A DNA stretch of 64,000 nt from Rhodococcus sp. IEGM 1409 (GCF_030056735.1 NZ_JASHKN010000005.1:100023-164022); one strand, 5' to 3'. Numbered from the stretch's first letter, positions 10,568-18,557 are shown. Notes: a model not told the origin generated them from the letters alone. Program-made: numbers and translations.

Positions 10568-10774
10568 CTACGTCGACGCGTCAGTCGGCGGTACGTCCGG
10601 CCCTTCCGTGCGCTTGCGTCGTGTTTGCTGGTTCACATTCCATAGGAATTCGGGATCGTCGTCCGGTCCGCGCACGCCGCTCACCGGGGCACGCGTAGAC
10701 GGATCGGGCCCGAATGCCTTCCACATCAGAACGATCAATGTCACCAAACCCACCAACGCCAACAGATACAACAC
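10568..10774 (-). CDS. Small single-span membrane protein
   Basis: A 68-residue protein with one N-terminal transmembrane helix (YLLALVGLVTLIVLMW) followed by a polar, charged tail. It is convergent with the MinD-like ATPase gene, ending 26 bp from it. A GGAGG ribosome-binding site lies upstream of the ATG on the minus strand. Function unknown. Confidence 0.65.
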   Translation of the reverse strand: MLYLLALVGLVTLIVLMWKAFGPDPSTRAPVSGVRGPDDDPEFLWNVNQQTRRKRTEGPDVPPTDAST

Positions 10775-10876
10775 GGCGCACCTCCTCAGGGAACTGAGGT
10801 CGAGCCTACTCAGTCTCTGGCCCGCATCACCAGAAGTGGTGGGGACAAGTGTTTCGGCTCAGTGCGTCAGTGCTGT

Positions 10877-10914
10877 ATCTGTCGGGTGCTGCAAGATCTG
10901 TCGGGTAGTGCAAG
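10877..10914. repeat. Tandem pair of 19-bp direct repeats
   Basis: Two adjacent 19-bp units, ATCTGTCGGGT followed by two variable bases and TGCAAG (10877-10895 and 10896-10914), differ at two positions. They lie between the bldC-like gene end and the small membrane protein gene start, where regulation of the latter would be placed. This could be a regulator binding site; no regulator is identified. Confidence 0.6.
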
Positions 10915-10938
10915 TACTTCGAAGTGAGCTGAGAATGC

Positions 10939-11151
10939 TCAGTTGTGGTCCGCTTCCGTGGTCAGCGAGCGCAAAAGCTGCATGACCTCGGCCTCACGGA
11001 ATCGACGATGTCCCCCTGGTGTGCGAAGCGAGCCAAGTCGTCCTGCGTGTGCCCAGCGGGTCACGGTCTTGGGATCGACATGAAACAATGCCGCTACCTG
11101 TCCGGGCGTCATGAGTGCGTCTGCGGCGGTATTGAAGGTTGATGCGCTCAT
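10939..11151 (-). CDS. bldC: BldC-type MerR-like DNA-binding regulator
   Basis: A 70-residue protein that is essentially one winged helix-turn-helix: LMTPGQVAALFHVDPKTVTRWAHAGRL then RTPGGHRRFREAEV. This matches the BldC/excisionase-like MerR fold, used in actinobacteria for developmental or stress gene control. The ATG at 11151 is preferred over 11166 because a GGAGG lies 8 bases upstream of it. A 272-bp non-coding leader region lies upstream (to 11424), which is long for such a small gene. Confidence 0.85.
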   Translation of the reverse strand: MSASTFNTAADALMTPGQVAALFHVDPKTVTRWAHAGRLGSLRTPGGHRRFREAEVMQLLRSLTTEADHN

Positions 11152-11423
11152 TGTGAGGTCCTCCATGTTGATGTCGAACGTTGACGAACAATGACTCTGA
11201 ACAGTGATACCGAACCGGTGTGTCGAGCAGTTGCCGAAAACCTGCGTCGAGTTTGTTTCGAAGTCCTTCGCTCACATTCGACCGTTTTCTGAGTGGTAGC
11301 GCAATGTTTGCACAAATATAGCCAGGTAGTCGATCTTTCAAGAAAAAGTAATGTTTAAGTAAAGGACAAAATGGATAAGGCGGGCTCAGTCCCACCGGTA
11401 TCCGGAATGGGTAACCTGAGAGG
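11152..11423. promoter_or_regulatory. Divergent intergenic region, bldC / DUF4229 gene
   Basis: No coding frame is supported here. The stretch is less GC-rich than its surroundings, with A/T-rich blocks around 11300-11370. It separates the leftward bldC-like gene from the rightward DUF4229 gene and presumably holds both promoters; I could not assign individual boxes with confidence. Confidence 0.4.
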
Positions 11424-11810
11424 GTGAGTCAGTTGTCTGAAAACCCCGAAAATGTTCCTTCTGAGCCGGTCAAGGCCAGTAAACCCTCCGCAACCTCTGG
11501 GCAAGCAAAGTCAGCTGCTGAGCCGGTGACCAAGGGTCAATTGGCCCGCGACGTGGTGCTGTACTCGGTCGCTCGACTGCTGCTTGTCGTCGTGATCGGT
11601 GCCATCATCATCGGCGGCGGAAAGCTCGCCGGCACTGACGTTCCCCTGATTGTCGCGGCACTGTTCGCAGTGCTGATCGCGCTGCCGCTGTCGTTGCTGC
11701 TCTTCGCGAAACTGCGCAAGCGTGTCAATGCAGGCATCGCGGCGGTCGACGCCCAGCGTCGGTCCGATCGTGACGATCTCCGCTCCAAGCTGCGTGGAGA
11801 CGGCCGGTGA
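11424..11810 (+). CDS. DUF4229 domain membrane protein
   Basis: A 128-residue protein. A Ser/Pro/Lys-rich N-terminal third is followed by [20 protein letters not shown] and a second hydrophobic segment ([20 protein letters not shown]), then a basic tail with [18 protein letters not shown]. This arrangement fits DUF4229, a small two-helix family of actinobacteria with no assigned function. The GTG start at 11424 is the first in frame after stops. Its TGA overlaps the GTG of the next gene. Confidence 0.75.
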   Translation: MSQLSENPENVPSEPVKASKPSATSGQAKSAAEPVTKGQLARDVVLYSVARLLLVVVIGAIIIGGGKLAGTDVPLIVAALFAVLIALPLSLLLFAKLRKRVNAGIAAVDAQRRSDRDDLRSKLRGDGR

Positions 11811-12910
11811 CCACGGAGTCGCTCGACGTCGACCGTCGGACGTCTCGTCGGTGGGTCGACAACGCGGTGCGGTTGATCGAAGCCGATGCGCAACGCAGTG
11901 CGGACACTCACCTGCTGCGGTATCCGCTGCCGAGCAACTGGACCGTCCAGCTCTATCTGAAGGACGAGTCGACACACATCACGGGGAGTCTCAAGCATCG
12001 ACTCGCACGGTCGCTTTTCCTTTACGCAATCTGCAACGGCTGGGTTACCGAAGAGACCACCGTCATCGAAGCGTCGTCCGGTTCGACGGCCGTCAGCGAG
12101 GCGTATTTCGCGAAGTTGCTCGGCCTGGATTTTGTCGCGGTGATGCCAGCGAGCACGAGTCCCGCCAAGGTCGCGTTGATCGAGGCGCAGGGTGGGCGTT
12201 GTCATTTCGTGAGCGATCCGTCCTCGATCTACTCGGAATCGCATCGGCTCGCGAGCGAGTTGAACGGCCACTACATGGACCAGTTCACCCACGCCGAGCG
12301 CGCGACGGACTGGCGCGGAAACAACAACATCGCCGAATCGATCTTCACTCAACTCGAGCACGAGGAACATCCGATTCCCGACTGGGTGGTCGTCGGAGCC
12401 GGGACGGGCGGAACCGGCGCCACGATCGGCCGCTTTCTTCGCTACCGGAAATTCGATACGGGACTGTGCGTCGTAGACCCGGAGCACTCCGTGTTCTTCG
12501 ACGCGTGGCGAGCGAGCGATCCGTCGATCGTCGGTACTCGAGGCTCCCGGATCGAGGGCATCGGCCGTCCGCGCGTCGAACCGTCGTTTGTCGGTCAGGT
12601 GGTCGACCGCATGATCAAGGTGCCGGACGCAGGCTCGATCGCGGCCGCACGGCACGCCAGCGCCGCCCTGGGGCGCAAAGTGGGCGGCTCGACGGGTACG
12701 AACCTGTGGGGAGCTTTTGCGTTGATTGCGGAGATGATGGCCGCCGGACGCAGCGGTAGCGTCGTCACGCTGCTGTGCGACGGCGGAGAGCGCTACTCGG
12801 GCACCTACTACAACGACGAATGGGTGGCGTCGGAAGGGATCGACCTGCTCGGCCCGACGGCAGTGCTGGACGAGTTCGTACGTTCGGGTGCGTGGACCGC
12901 CAACTCCTGA
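11807..12910 (+). CDS. PLP-dependent cysteine synthase-fold enzyme (Cds1-like cysteine desulfhydrase)
   Basis: A 367-residue fold-type II PLP enzyme. The lysine motif is in [15 protein letters not shown] (Lys near residue 56) and the substrate/phosphate motif is [15 protein letters not shown]; a glycine-rich [16 protein letters not shown] loop follows. The long form with this motif set matches mycobacterial Cds1, which releases sulphide from cysteine, although O-acetylserine sulfhydrylase-type activity cannot be excluded by sequence. Start is a GTG overlapping the DUF4229 stop (GTGA). The last 103 bp overlap the convergent GNAT gene. Confidence 0.85.
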   Translation: MTTESLDVDRRTSRRWVDNAVRLIEADAQRSADTHLLRYPLPSNWTVQLYLKDESTHITGSLKHRLARSLFLYAICNGWVTEETTVIEASSGSTAVSEAYFAKLLGLDFVAVMPASTSPAKVALIEAQGGRCHFVSDPSSIYSESHRLASELNGHYMDQFTHAERATDWRGNNNIAESIFTQLEHEEHPIPDWVVVGAGTGGTGATIGRFLRYRKFDTGLCVVDPEHSVFFDAWRASDPSIVGTRGSRIEGIGRPRVEPSFVGQVVDRMIKVPDAGSIAAARHASAALGRKVGGSTGTNLWGAFALIAEMMAAGRSGSVVTLLCDGGERYSGTYYNDEWVASEGIDLLGPTAVLDEFVRSGAWTANS

Positions 12911-13461
12911 ACCGCGTACTCCTGCACCGCGTACTCCTGTACTGCCGACACGTGACCGCGGGCGGGGCGGCTCATCGTCACACGCGGCCAGGCGTCCAGC
13001 CCGGACGACTGCTCGACCATTCTGATGCGGATCAGGCCGGGGGAGAGTGTGTTCTCCGCTAGGCGCACGAATCCGAGTCGCTCGTAGTACGGCGCGTTCC
13101 ACGGGACGTCGACGAAGGTCGTCAGAGTCACGAGATCGTGCTGGTGGTCCGCCGCCCATTCGGTGACGGCGTCGATCAGCTGGGCTCCGAGGCCTCTGCG
13201 GGCATGGTCGGGGTGAACGGAAACTTGCTCGATATGTGCGCCGCCGTCCACGATCTCGACGAGTGCGTACGCAACGGGTACGTCGTTTGCGTCGGTCTGA
13301 ACCCAGATGTGTTCGGCTGCGAGAAAATCGTTCAACTCGTCGAGCGTCGGCGGTGGATCGTCTGCGATGGCGTCCATCCCGATGTCTCGGAACGGTTCGC
13401 CCGCGGCGATCTCGATCTGTTGCAGTGCGGGTAGGTCGGTGGATATGGCCGAGCGGATCAC
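12808..13461 (-). CDS. GNAT family N-acetyltransferase with a repeat-bearing C-terminal tail
   Basis: A 217-residue protein. Residues 1-150 form a GNAT domain with the acetyl-CoA loop [17 protein letters not shown] and a C-terminal YYERLGFV motif. Beyond the domain is a roughly 60-residue low-complexity tail including [14 protein letters not shown], encoded by a pair of 15-bp DNA repeats (12911-12940), which runs through the 3' end of the convergent Cds1-like gene. The GTG start at 13461 lies 58 bp from attL, so this is the host gene bordering the prophage. Substrate unknown. Confidence 0.82.
   Translation of the reverse strand: MIRSAISTDLPALQQIEIAAGEPFRDIGMDAIADDPPPTLDELNDFLAAEHIWVQTDANDVPVAYALVEIVDGGAHIEQVSVHPDHARRGLGAQLIDAVTEWAADHQHDLVTLTTFVDVPWNAPYYERLGFVRLAENTLSPGLIRIRMVEQSSGLDAWPRVTMSRPARGHVSAVQEYAVQEYAVQELAVHAPERTNSSSTAVGPSRSIPSDATHSSL
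12911..12940. repeat. Two tandem 15-bp repeats in the GNAT tail
   Basis: Units of ACCGCGTACTCCTG plus C or T (12911-12925 and 12926-12940) lie directly after the stop codon of the Cds1-like gene and inside the C-terminal tail of the GNAT gene, where they encode repeated AVQEY. Read-through created by loss of an earlier stop would explain the tail. Confidence 0.65.
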
Positions 13462-13518
13462 AGAAACCGTTTTACCTCGAGAAGTGCGTTTCTCCCAGTG
13501 CTACGCCATGTGAAACAC

Positions 13519-13532
13519 AAACCTACGCAACC
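13519..13532. repeat. attL core
   Basis: Left copy of AAACCTACGCAACC, 58 bp from the GNAT start and 102 bp before the integrase start. The bases that follow it (AA then AGGT) partly resemble those after attR (GT then AGGT), so the region of strand exchange could extend to about 20 bp with mismatches. Together with the copy at 60567-60580 it defines the prophage ends. Confidence 0.72.
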
Positions 13533-13634
13533 AAAGGTGCGCCATAGCCTTGCGGATCGGCAACCTAAGAGCTCGGGTCCGAGGTCGGCATCGCTGCTAT
13601 GCGAGAAGACCGTTCGGCGGCCGAAGTCCGATTC

Positions 13635-14588
13635 ATGACAAACGTCCTGAATGTCGCCGATAACGTTTATCGGAACGGTCGGTCTGGCGTAGAACAGGCA
13701 ATGACCACAGATCCAATTTCCATGCACCTCGGCAACCTTCGCCTGCACAACTCGAGCCCGACGACGATCAAGCACCGCCTCGACAACCTGCAGCGCATCC
13801 AGGCAAAACTCGGAAAGCCGCTCATCGAAGCAACCGCCGATGACCTCGCCGCCTGGCAGACAAATCTTCGAATCTCGCCGTCCAGCATCGCCACGTATAC
13901 GGCTCACGTGCGAGCCTTCTATCGCTGGGCGCAGCTCAATGAGTTGATCACAGTAGACCCGACAGTTTTCCTCGTGACCCCGAAGCTGAAGCGTCGTATG
14001 CCTCGGCCGATTCCAGAGCGGGATCTGTCGGCAGCACTGACAACATCACGCCACGACCACCAGCTCTTCTGCGTATTTCTGCTCGCCGGCTACTGCGGTC
14101 TACGGTGCGGCGAAATCACTCGCATGACTCGCAGTGATGTGCGCGAGGACGAGAACGGCAAGGGTGCGTATCTCGTGGTGCACGGCAAGGGCGGACACGA
14201 GCGCATCATCAGGATCGCGCCCGACATCTACGCCGAGATTCGATCGCTCATGTACCGCACCGGCCCGCTCTTCATCTCGAAGAGCGGCAATGCCTACACG
14301 CCGAACAGGCTGACGCAGATCACATCCTCGCACCTGAAGGCCATCGGTTTGCCGTACACGCTGCACACGCTTCGTCACCGGTTCGCCACTCGGTTGGCCG
14401 ACCTCGGCGCCGACGTGCGCGACGTCCAGGCCGCTCTCGGTCACGCACACCTGTCGACGACGACGCTCTACCTCGCATCCAACACCCGACGATCCACGTC
14501 ATCGGTCGACAGACTCGGCCGAGGGCTGGCAGCCATGGCCAAGCGGCAGCCGTCGAATCGTGGCACATCACTTGACGATGGTTTGTAA
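13635..14588 (+). CDS. int: Phage tyrosine integrase
   Basis: A 317-residue tyrosine recombinase that integrates and excises the prophage. It has an N-terminal SAM-like core-binding domain and a catalytic domain with the full set of residues: Arg157 (GLRCGE), Lys185 (HGKGGH), His244 and Arg247 (HTLRHRFATRL), His270 (GHAHLST) and Tyr279 (LYLASN). The start at 13635 is chosen because, in the circular phage form, the repressor frame would end there with an ATGA overlap; 13599 and 13701 are other in-frame ATGs. It sits directly inside attL, transcribed inward. Confidence 0.92.
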   Translation: MTNVLNVADNVYRNGRSGVEQAMTTDPISMHLGNLRLHNSSPTTIKHRLDNLQRIQAKLGKPLIEATADDLAAWQTNLRISPSSIATYTAHVRAFYRWAQLNELITVDPTVFLVTPKLKRRMPRPIPERDLSAALTTSRHDHQLFCVFLLAGYCGLRCGEITRMTRSDVREDENGKGAYLVVHGKGGHERIIRIAPDIYAEIRSLMYRTGPLFISKSGNAYTPNRLTQITSSHLKAIGLPYTLHTLRHRFATRLADLGADVRDVQAALGHAHLSTTTLYLASNTRRSTSSVDRLGRGLAAMAKRQPSNRGTSLDDGL

Positions 14589-14623
14589 GGCCTCGAATCC
14601 CAGTTGATCCGTAAGTGCTGAAT

Positions 14624-14700
14624 GTCCCCGCTCTCACCCGAGGGCGGGGACGCAGTGAACAAGCAAAAGGCTCGCCGAGAGCTGTAACTCTCGACGAGCC
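14624..14700 (+). terminator. Two stem-loops after the integrase gene
   Basis: The first hairpin is GTCCCCGC/GCGGGGAC (14624-14651). The second is GGCTCG-CGAGAG pairing with CTCTCG-CGAGCC around one mismatch (14669-14700). Neither is followed by a clear T-run, so they may be attenuating or processing structures rather than strong terminators. They separate int from the next operon. Confidence 0.5.
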
Positions 14701-14726
14701 GCTGTCCGACTATTGAGGAGTCGAAC

Positions 14727-15617
14727 GTGCATCAGCTTACCTTTGCTCACCCCCAGGGCGGTATCCGTCGCGGTCCGCGACGAGCCGACAAGTTCACCAT
14801 CCTGAGCAACGAGGTCGTCAACGACACTCGGCTCAGCTTCCGAGCCCGCGGCGTTCTGATCTGGCTCCTGTCCAAGCCTGTCGATTGGCGCACGCGGTCG
14901 GAGTCGATCGCTGCACAGTCGGACAAGGACGGCCGAGACGCTGTCCGGTCGGCGATGCGCGAGCTGGCAGACCTCGGATACCTCGTGCGCGTAAAGATGC
15001 AGGATCCGGAAACGGGCCAGTGGGCGACCATGTCCACGGTTTACGAGATTCCCGCCGACCGAGACGATTCCCCGACGCCTGAGAATCCGGTCGTCGGTGA
15101 CCCGGTCGCCGGAAGTCCAGGCGCTCTACCAAGGATTGATCTACAAAGGACTAACACCAACCAACCGTCATGCAAGGCGAGCCTCCGACGTGCCGATGCG
15201 GTGCCAGAGTCGGTGGTGGTGGTCGATCCTCCGAAGATCAAGCAACCCAGCACCGAGCAGTTGGCCCTCGTCGACGAGTTGGCCGCAGCGAGCCAGAGGT
15301 CAGGCCTGACCGCGACCTGGCGATACCTGAAGCCTCAGAACGTCGCTGCGATCGCCGAGCTGGTCGAGACCCACGGAGCGGGCAAGCTGCTCGCGCATGC
15401 CAAGGGGCTGCACAACCCCGTAAACCCGACGCGCTTTGCGTCCGGGTGGATTCCGATGTGGAAAGAGATGCCGCGACCGCACAGGTCGACCGAGACCGCT
15501 TGGGCATCGTGCGGCGACTGCGACCCCAACGGATGGATCGAAACCGGCGGACAGGTCCGACGATGCGCCTGCAAGGCCCGCGGACACCGAACCGTGCGCG
15601 AGGAGTGCAACGCATGA
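14727..15617 (+). CDS. Winged-helix replication-initiator-like protein
   Basis: A 296-residue protein. Residues 20-110 look like a winged helix-turn-helix: FTILSNEVVNDTRLSFRARG, then SIAAQSDKDGRDAVRSAMRELADLGYLVR, a pattern shared by replication initiators and DnaD-like proteins of plasmids and phages. The C-terminus has a Cys cluster (CGDC then RRCACK) that could bind zinc. GTG start at 14727 follows GAGGAG. Its stop overlaps the DUF2637 gene start. It is separate from the early-region replication gene at 51044-52090, so the element may carry two replication proteins; a regulatory role is also possible. Confidence 0.6.
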   Translation: MHQLTFAHPQGGIRRGPRRADKFTILSNEVVNDTRLSFRARGVLIWLLSKPVDWRTRSESIAAQSDKDGRDAVRSAMRELADLGYLVRVKMQDPETGQWATMSTVYEIPADRDDSPTPENPVVGDPVAGSPGALPRIDLQRTNTNQPSCKASLRRADAVPESVVVVDPPKIKQPSTEQLALVDELAAASQRSGLTATWRYLKPQNVAAIAELVETHGAGKLLAHAKGLHNPVNPTRFASGWIPMWKEMPRPHRSTETAWASCGDCDPNGWIETGGQVRRCACKARGHRTVREECNA

Positions 15618-16339
15618 AGGTCACACGATTCGACGCTGCTCTGACCTATGCGCTCGCGGCGCTCGGCCTATGGATCAGCTACACCGCTCTCGCCGACCTC
15701 GCGTCGCGCGCCGGACTTGGGCCGCACCAGGCGGCCGCGTGGCCTCTCGTCGTCGATGGGTTGATCCTCGCCGCGACGCGCGCCGTCGTGACCTTCGGTC
15801 GGCATGACGCGCGTCGGTACGCGTGGACTCTGCTCGGGTGCGCCGCAGCGGCGAGCGTCGTCGGGAACGCGGCGCACGCGCTATTGCCGGCGGGGCCAGT
15901 GCACCCAGGCGTCGCGGCCGTTGTGGCAGTCGTGCCCCCGGTCGCAGCACTCGCCATGACGCACCTCGCCGTTGTTCGCGCCAGAGTGCGACAGGACGCC
16001 GAGCGGGCCGACGCACTTCATGCGTCACCGCAGGTAGACGCTGCGCCATCCCCCGACGCATGCGACCCCGGCGACGCAACTCATAACTCTGAGTTATCAG
16101 TTGCGCCAACTGGCGACGCGTCGGATTCCCCGATGCTTGCACAGCTCGTCGCGGTCACTGCGCCGACCGACGCGCCCGATCCGGAGGCTGACGCGCAGCC
16201 CGACGTCGACGTGCGTCAGCGAGTGCTCGACCTACTCGCCGAGGGCAAGCTCAGCGGCCGGGCAATCGCACAGAAGGTCGGCATCAGTGAGGCGACCGTG
16301 CGTCGATGGAAGCCCGCAAAAGATGCGACTGCCGCATAA
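15614..16339 (+). CDS. DUF2637 membrane protein with C-terminal HTH
   Basis: A 241-residue protein with about four N-terminal hydrophobic segments (residues 7-125, e.g. LTYALAALGLWISYTAL), an acidic Pro/Ala/Asp linker, and a C-terminal helix-turn-helix, LSGRAIAQKVGISEATVRRW. This combination is that of DUF2637 proteins, common on actinobacterial plasmids and integrative elements and sometimes near transfer genes. ATG at 15614 overlaps the upstream stop. The role here is unknown. Confidence 0.75.
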   Translation: MKVTRFDAALTYALAALGLWISYTALADLASRAGLGPHQAAAWPLVVDGLILAATRAVVTFGRHDARRYAWTLLGCAAAASVVGNAAHALLPAGPVHPGVAAVVAVVPPVAALAMTHLAVVRARVRQDAERADALHASPQVDAAPSPDACDPGDATHNSELSVAPTGDASDSPMLAQLVAVTAPTDAPDPEADAQPDVDVRQRVLDLLAEGKLSGRAIAQKVGISEATVRRWKPAKDATAA

Positions 16340-16434
16340 TCCGACCGATCTTCCCGTTACGTCCGGTCCGTCTGGTTTGATATCTAAACACTCGCCAGGT
16401 AACGCGCGAGCAAACAGACTTGAAGGAACGCACA

Positions 16435-17112
16435 ATGACACAGCCGCCGCAGGATCCGAACCAGCCATACGGTCAGGATCCCAATCAGCCCTACGGCCAG
16501 CAGCAGCCGCAGCAACCCTATGGACAGCCTCAGCCGGGACAGTATGGTCCGCCTCCCGGTGGTTACCAGCCGCCGCAGCAGCCCGAGCCGGTCAAGAAGA
16601 AGGCGAAGAAGTGGCCGTGGATCGTTGGCATCGTCGTCGTGATCTTTGTGATCGCTGCGATCGCTGGCGGTGGCGACAAGGACAAGAAAGAGGACGCAGC
16701 GTCAGCTGCATCGAGCGCCACCAGTCAGCCTGTTGCCACAGTGGATGTAACCACCCCTGTGGAGGTTCCCGCACAAGCGCCCGCGACCACTACGACGGTT
16801 GCGCCCGCACCGGCCGCCCCCCAGGTCAGTGCGAGTCAGAAGAACGCCGCAAAGTCGGCAAAGCGATACCTCGACATGACCGCCTTCTCTCGCAGCGGCC
16901 TGATTGAACAACTGGAATTCGAAGGCTTCTCGACTGAAGATGCAACCTATGCGGTCGACAGCCTCGATGCGGACTGGAACAAGCAAGCCGCATTGAGCGC
17001 CAAGAAGTACCTCGATATGACGTCGTTCTCCAAGTCCGGCTTGATCGAACAGTTGGAGTTCGAGGGCTACACGCCTGAGCAGGCAGAGTACGGCGCAAAC
17101 GCAGCGTACTGA
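16435..17112 (+). CDS. Ltp-like surface protein, candidate superinfection exclusion factor
   Basis: A 225-residue protein: an N-terminal Pro/Gln/Tyr-rich cytoplasmic segment with NQPYGQ repeats, a single transmembrane helix (KWPWIVGIVVVIFVIAAIAG, about 60-80), a Thr/Ala/Pro stalk, and two tandem copies of about 48 residues each containing AKxYLDMTxFSxSGLIEQL. Tandem domains of this type occur in Ltp, the lipoprotein of a Streptococcus temperate phage that blocks DNA injection by related phages. Here a transmembrane anchor replaces the lipobox. AAGGA is correctly spaced before the ATG at 16435. It stands alone and ends at a strong terminator, as a lysogeny-expressed cargo gene would. Confidence 0.72.
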   Translation: MTQPPQDPNQPYGQDPNQPYGQQQPQQPYGQPQPGQYGPPPGGYQPPQQPEPVKKKAKKWPWIVGIVVVIFVIAAIAGGGDKDKKEDAASAASSATSQPVATVDVTTPVEVPAQAPATTTTVAPAPAAPQVSASQKNAAKSAKRYLDMTAFSRSGLIEQLEFEGFSTEDATYAVDSLDADWNKQAALSAKKYLDMTSFSKSGLIEQLEFEGYTPEQAEYGANAAY

Positions 17113-17139
17113 GCCGGTTGACCAACCTTTCGAAACGAC

Positions 17140-17175
17140 AAAAAGCCCCCACCTCGCGCAGGTGGGGGCTTTTTG
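17140..17175 (+). terminator. Strong rho-independent terminator
   Basis: A perfect 11-bp stem, AGCCCCCACCT with AGGTGGGGGCT, loop CGCGC, preceded by A5 and followed by T5, so it can work in both directions. It closes the Ltp-like gene. Confidence 0.88.
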
Positions 17176-17190
17176 CTGCCTGAAATAGAG

Positions 17191-17215
17191 AACCCCCGAG
17201 GGCTGCTCGGGGGTT
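17191..17215. terminator. GC-rich stem-loop
   Basis: AACCCCCGAG pairs with CTCGGGGGTT around a 5-base loop, 15 bp after the strong terminator. No long T-run on either side. The rest of 17216-17484 has no supported gene and is noticeably A/T-rich near 17390-17450, consistent with a promoter for the small genes that follow. Confidence 0.5.
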
Positions 17216-17484
17216 GGTGTGTGGCTGTCTCTCGTTTCTACCGTGATCCCGGGTCATTACCCTCATGACGATCTGCCCGCGTCTGACGCTCTGTCGGCTT
17301 GCTCGGTGAGTCTGTGAGCCAGTCTCTGAACTTGTGCCGAAATCGTAACATCGTAAACTGCTGCGACACAAGCGAAATCGAGAAACAATTTCCCGTTCGA
17401 AACGGTTGTATTGTCCCGTTCGATGCGGTATATTAATTCTTGTCAGGCCGAGAGGCAAGGCAACAACTAAAGAGAGGAGGTTCG

Positions 17485-17580
17485 ATGAGGACCGATGTGG
17501 TCGCTCTCGTCATCGCAGGTGCGAGTCTCGTGCTCCAGGCAATCCAGACCTGGCAGGATCGCAACAAGGACGATGACTAA
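17485..17580 (+). CDS. Small single-helix membrane protein (31 aa)
   Basis: A 31-residue reading frame with a very good ribosome-binding site (GAGAGGAGG) 5 bases before the ATG. It has one hydrophobic helix (VVALVIAGASLVLQAIQ) and a charged C-terminus. The site and the following hairpin support it as a real gene; function unknown. Confidence 0.6.
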   Translation: MRTDVVALVIAGASLVLQAIQTWQDRNKDDD

Positions 17581-17586
17581 GTGAGA

Positions 17587-17619
17587 GGGAACCTGCCCGA
17601 AGGTCGCGGGCAGGTTCCC
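17587..17619 (+). terminator. Stem-loop after the 31-residue gene
   Basis: A perfect 13-bp inverted repeat, GGGAACCTGCCCG with CGGGCAGGTTCCC, loop of 7. It begins 6 bp after the stop codon but lacks a T-run, so it may terminate weakly or protect the transcript end. Confidence 0.55.
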
Positions 17620-17662
17620 CACCACATCATCTCACCGATCCACTCAAGTCGAGAAAGGGAAC

Positions 17663-17839
17663 ATGATGAACGCATACATCGCAGATCGCGGCGTGCAGGC
17701 AACTGCAGCATCGGGCGTGATCTTGGGAGTGCTCACAGTGACGGCGTACAGCACGCCAATGCTCGCCATGTGGGCAATCTGGGCAGGCATCGGGGCATGG
17801 TCGATCAACAACGCGAGGCGTCGACATGGCACCGCGTAA
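17663..17839 (+). CDS. Small membrane protein (58 aa)
   Basis: A 58-residue protein with two hydrophobic segments (SGVILGVLTVTAYST and LAMWAIWAGIGAW) and a basic tail NNARRRHGTA. A GAGAAAGGG site precedes the ATG pair at 17663/17666. It overlaps the next gene by 14 bp. Function unknown. Confidence 0.6.
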   Translation: MMNAYIADRGVQATAASGVILGVLTVTAYSTPMLAMWAIWAGIGAWSINNARRRHGTA

Positions 17840-18062
17840 GACTGCTCGGTACCTGTCCAAGCGTCAGATCGCTGAACGTATCGGCGTGGCAGATCCAACG
17901 CTGAGCGGATACAACCTGCCCGAAGCGGACGTGACGATCGGACCGATCAACGACGACGGGACGATCCCACGCGGGACGCACCAAGGATGGTCCGAGAAGA
18001 CGGTTGACGAGTGGCAGGCGGAGCGGCCGGGGCATGGCGGTCGGCCGCCCCGGTCTCGCTGA
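17826..18062 (+). CDS. Small HTH protein, possible excisionase
   Basis: A 78-residue protein with a helix-turn-helix in LSKRQIAERIGVADPTLSGY followed by a wing-like region and WSEKTVDEWQAER, recalling AlpA/Xis-type recombination directionality factors. It overlaps the preceding small membrane gene. It lies 3.2 kb from int on the same strand rather than next to it, so the excisionase assignment is a guess; a transcription regulator is equally possible. Confidence 0.55.
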   Translation: MAPRKTARYLSKRQIAERIGVADPTLSGYNLPEADVTIGPINDDGTIPRGTHQGWSEKTVDEWQAERPGHGGRPPRSR

Positions 18063-18073
18063 AGGTGAGGAGT

Positions 18074-18379
18074 GTGCGGGTGAACAGGTTCGATCAGCTT
18101 GTGGGGGCGTTCGATCGCTTGAAGGGCGGTGTCTTCTGGTTGTGGTTCGCGCTCTGCACAAGTCTGATCGGCCTGCTCGGTTGCCTATCGCAAACCCTGT
18201 ACATGGGCTCGCTCGTCTGGATTGCAACGGGCGGATCGACGGCGTTCATACTTGTTTGGCGTCGCCAACTCGCGACCCGTGCGCGTAGTGCCGAGATTGC
18301 TGCCCGAGCTGACCAGCAGAACCGCGACTACCTCGCTGGTCTGCCTTCGGGAGTGTACGGGCAATTCGGCCCGAACTGA
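18074..18379 (+). CDS. Small two-helix membrane protein
   Basis: About 101 residues from a GTG at 18074, which follows GAAGGTGAGGA (a second GTG is at 18080). It has two hydrophobic segments (WLWFALCTSLIGLLGCL and MGSLVWIATGGSTAFILVW), a basic loop and a short Gln/Asn-rich tail. It is the last rightward gene before the terminator at 18501. Function unknown. Confidence 0.6.
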   Translation: MRVNRFDQLVGAFDRLKGGVFWLWFALCTSLIGLLGCLSQTLYMGSLVWIATGGSTAFILVWRRQLATRARSAEIAARADQQNRDYLAGLPSGVYGQFGPN

Positions 18380-18500
18380 GTTTGTCGGTGCCCACGCCTA
18401 CAGTCTCTCGCGCGGGGTCGGGAGGGTAAGGGAAGACCAGCTCGGCCCCGCCCTGCACCTCGATCCCGATCGGCAAAATTTTGATCGGCGCGTGAAGCAG

Positions 18501-18537
18501 AAATGCCCTCGACTTCGGTGTGAAGTCGAGGGCATTT
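18501..18537. terminator. Bidirectional terminator between convergent operons
   Basis: A 16-bp stem, AAATGCCCTCGACTTC with GAAGTCGAGGGCATTT, loop of about 5. It has A's on one side and T's on the other, and lies between the rightward small-gene operon and the leftward three-gene cassette that ends at 18558. Confidence 0.85.
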
Positions 18538-18557
18538 TCGTTGCAGATATTCGCGGG

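Noticed and set aside
11537-13159. A 540-codon minus-strand frame opposite the Cds1-like gene
   Set aside because: Arg-rich shadow that conflicts with two well-supported genes and shows no domain.
13510-13520. An 11-bp match GTGAAACACAA here and at 60178-60188 as a possible att core
   Set aside because: It is shorter than the 14-bp AAACCTACGCAACC repeat, the right copy lies inside the cro/repressor control region, and using it would leave the repressor gene in the host. The 14-bp core gives a coherent repressor-integrase frame.
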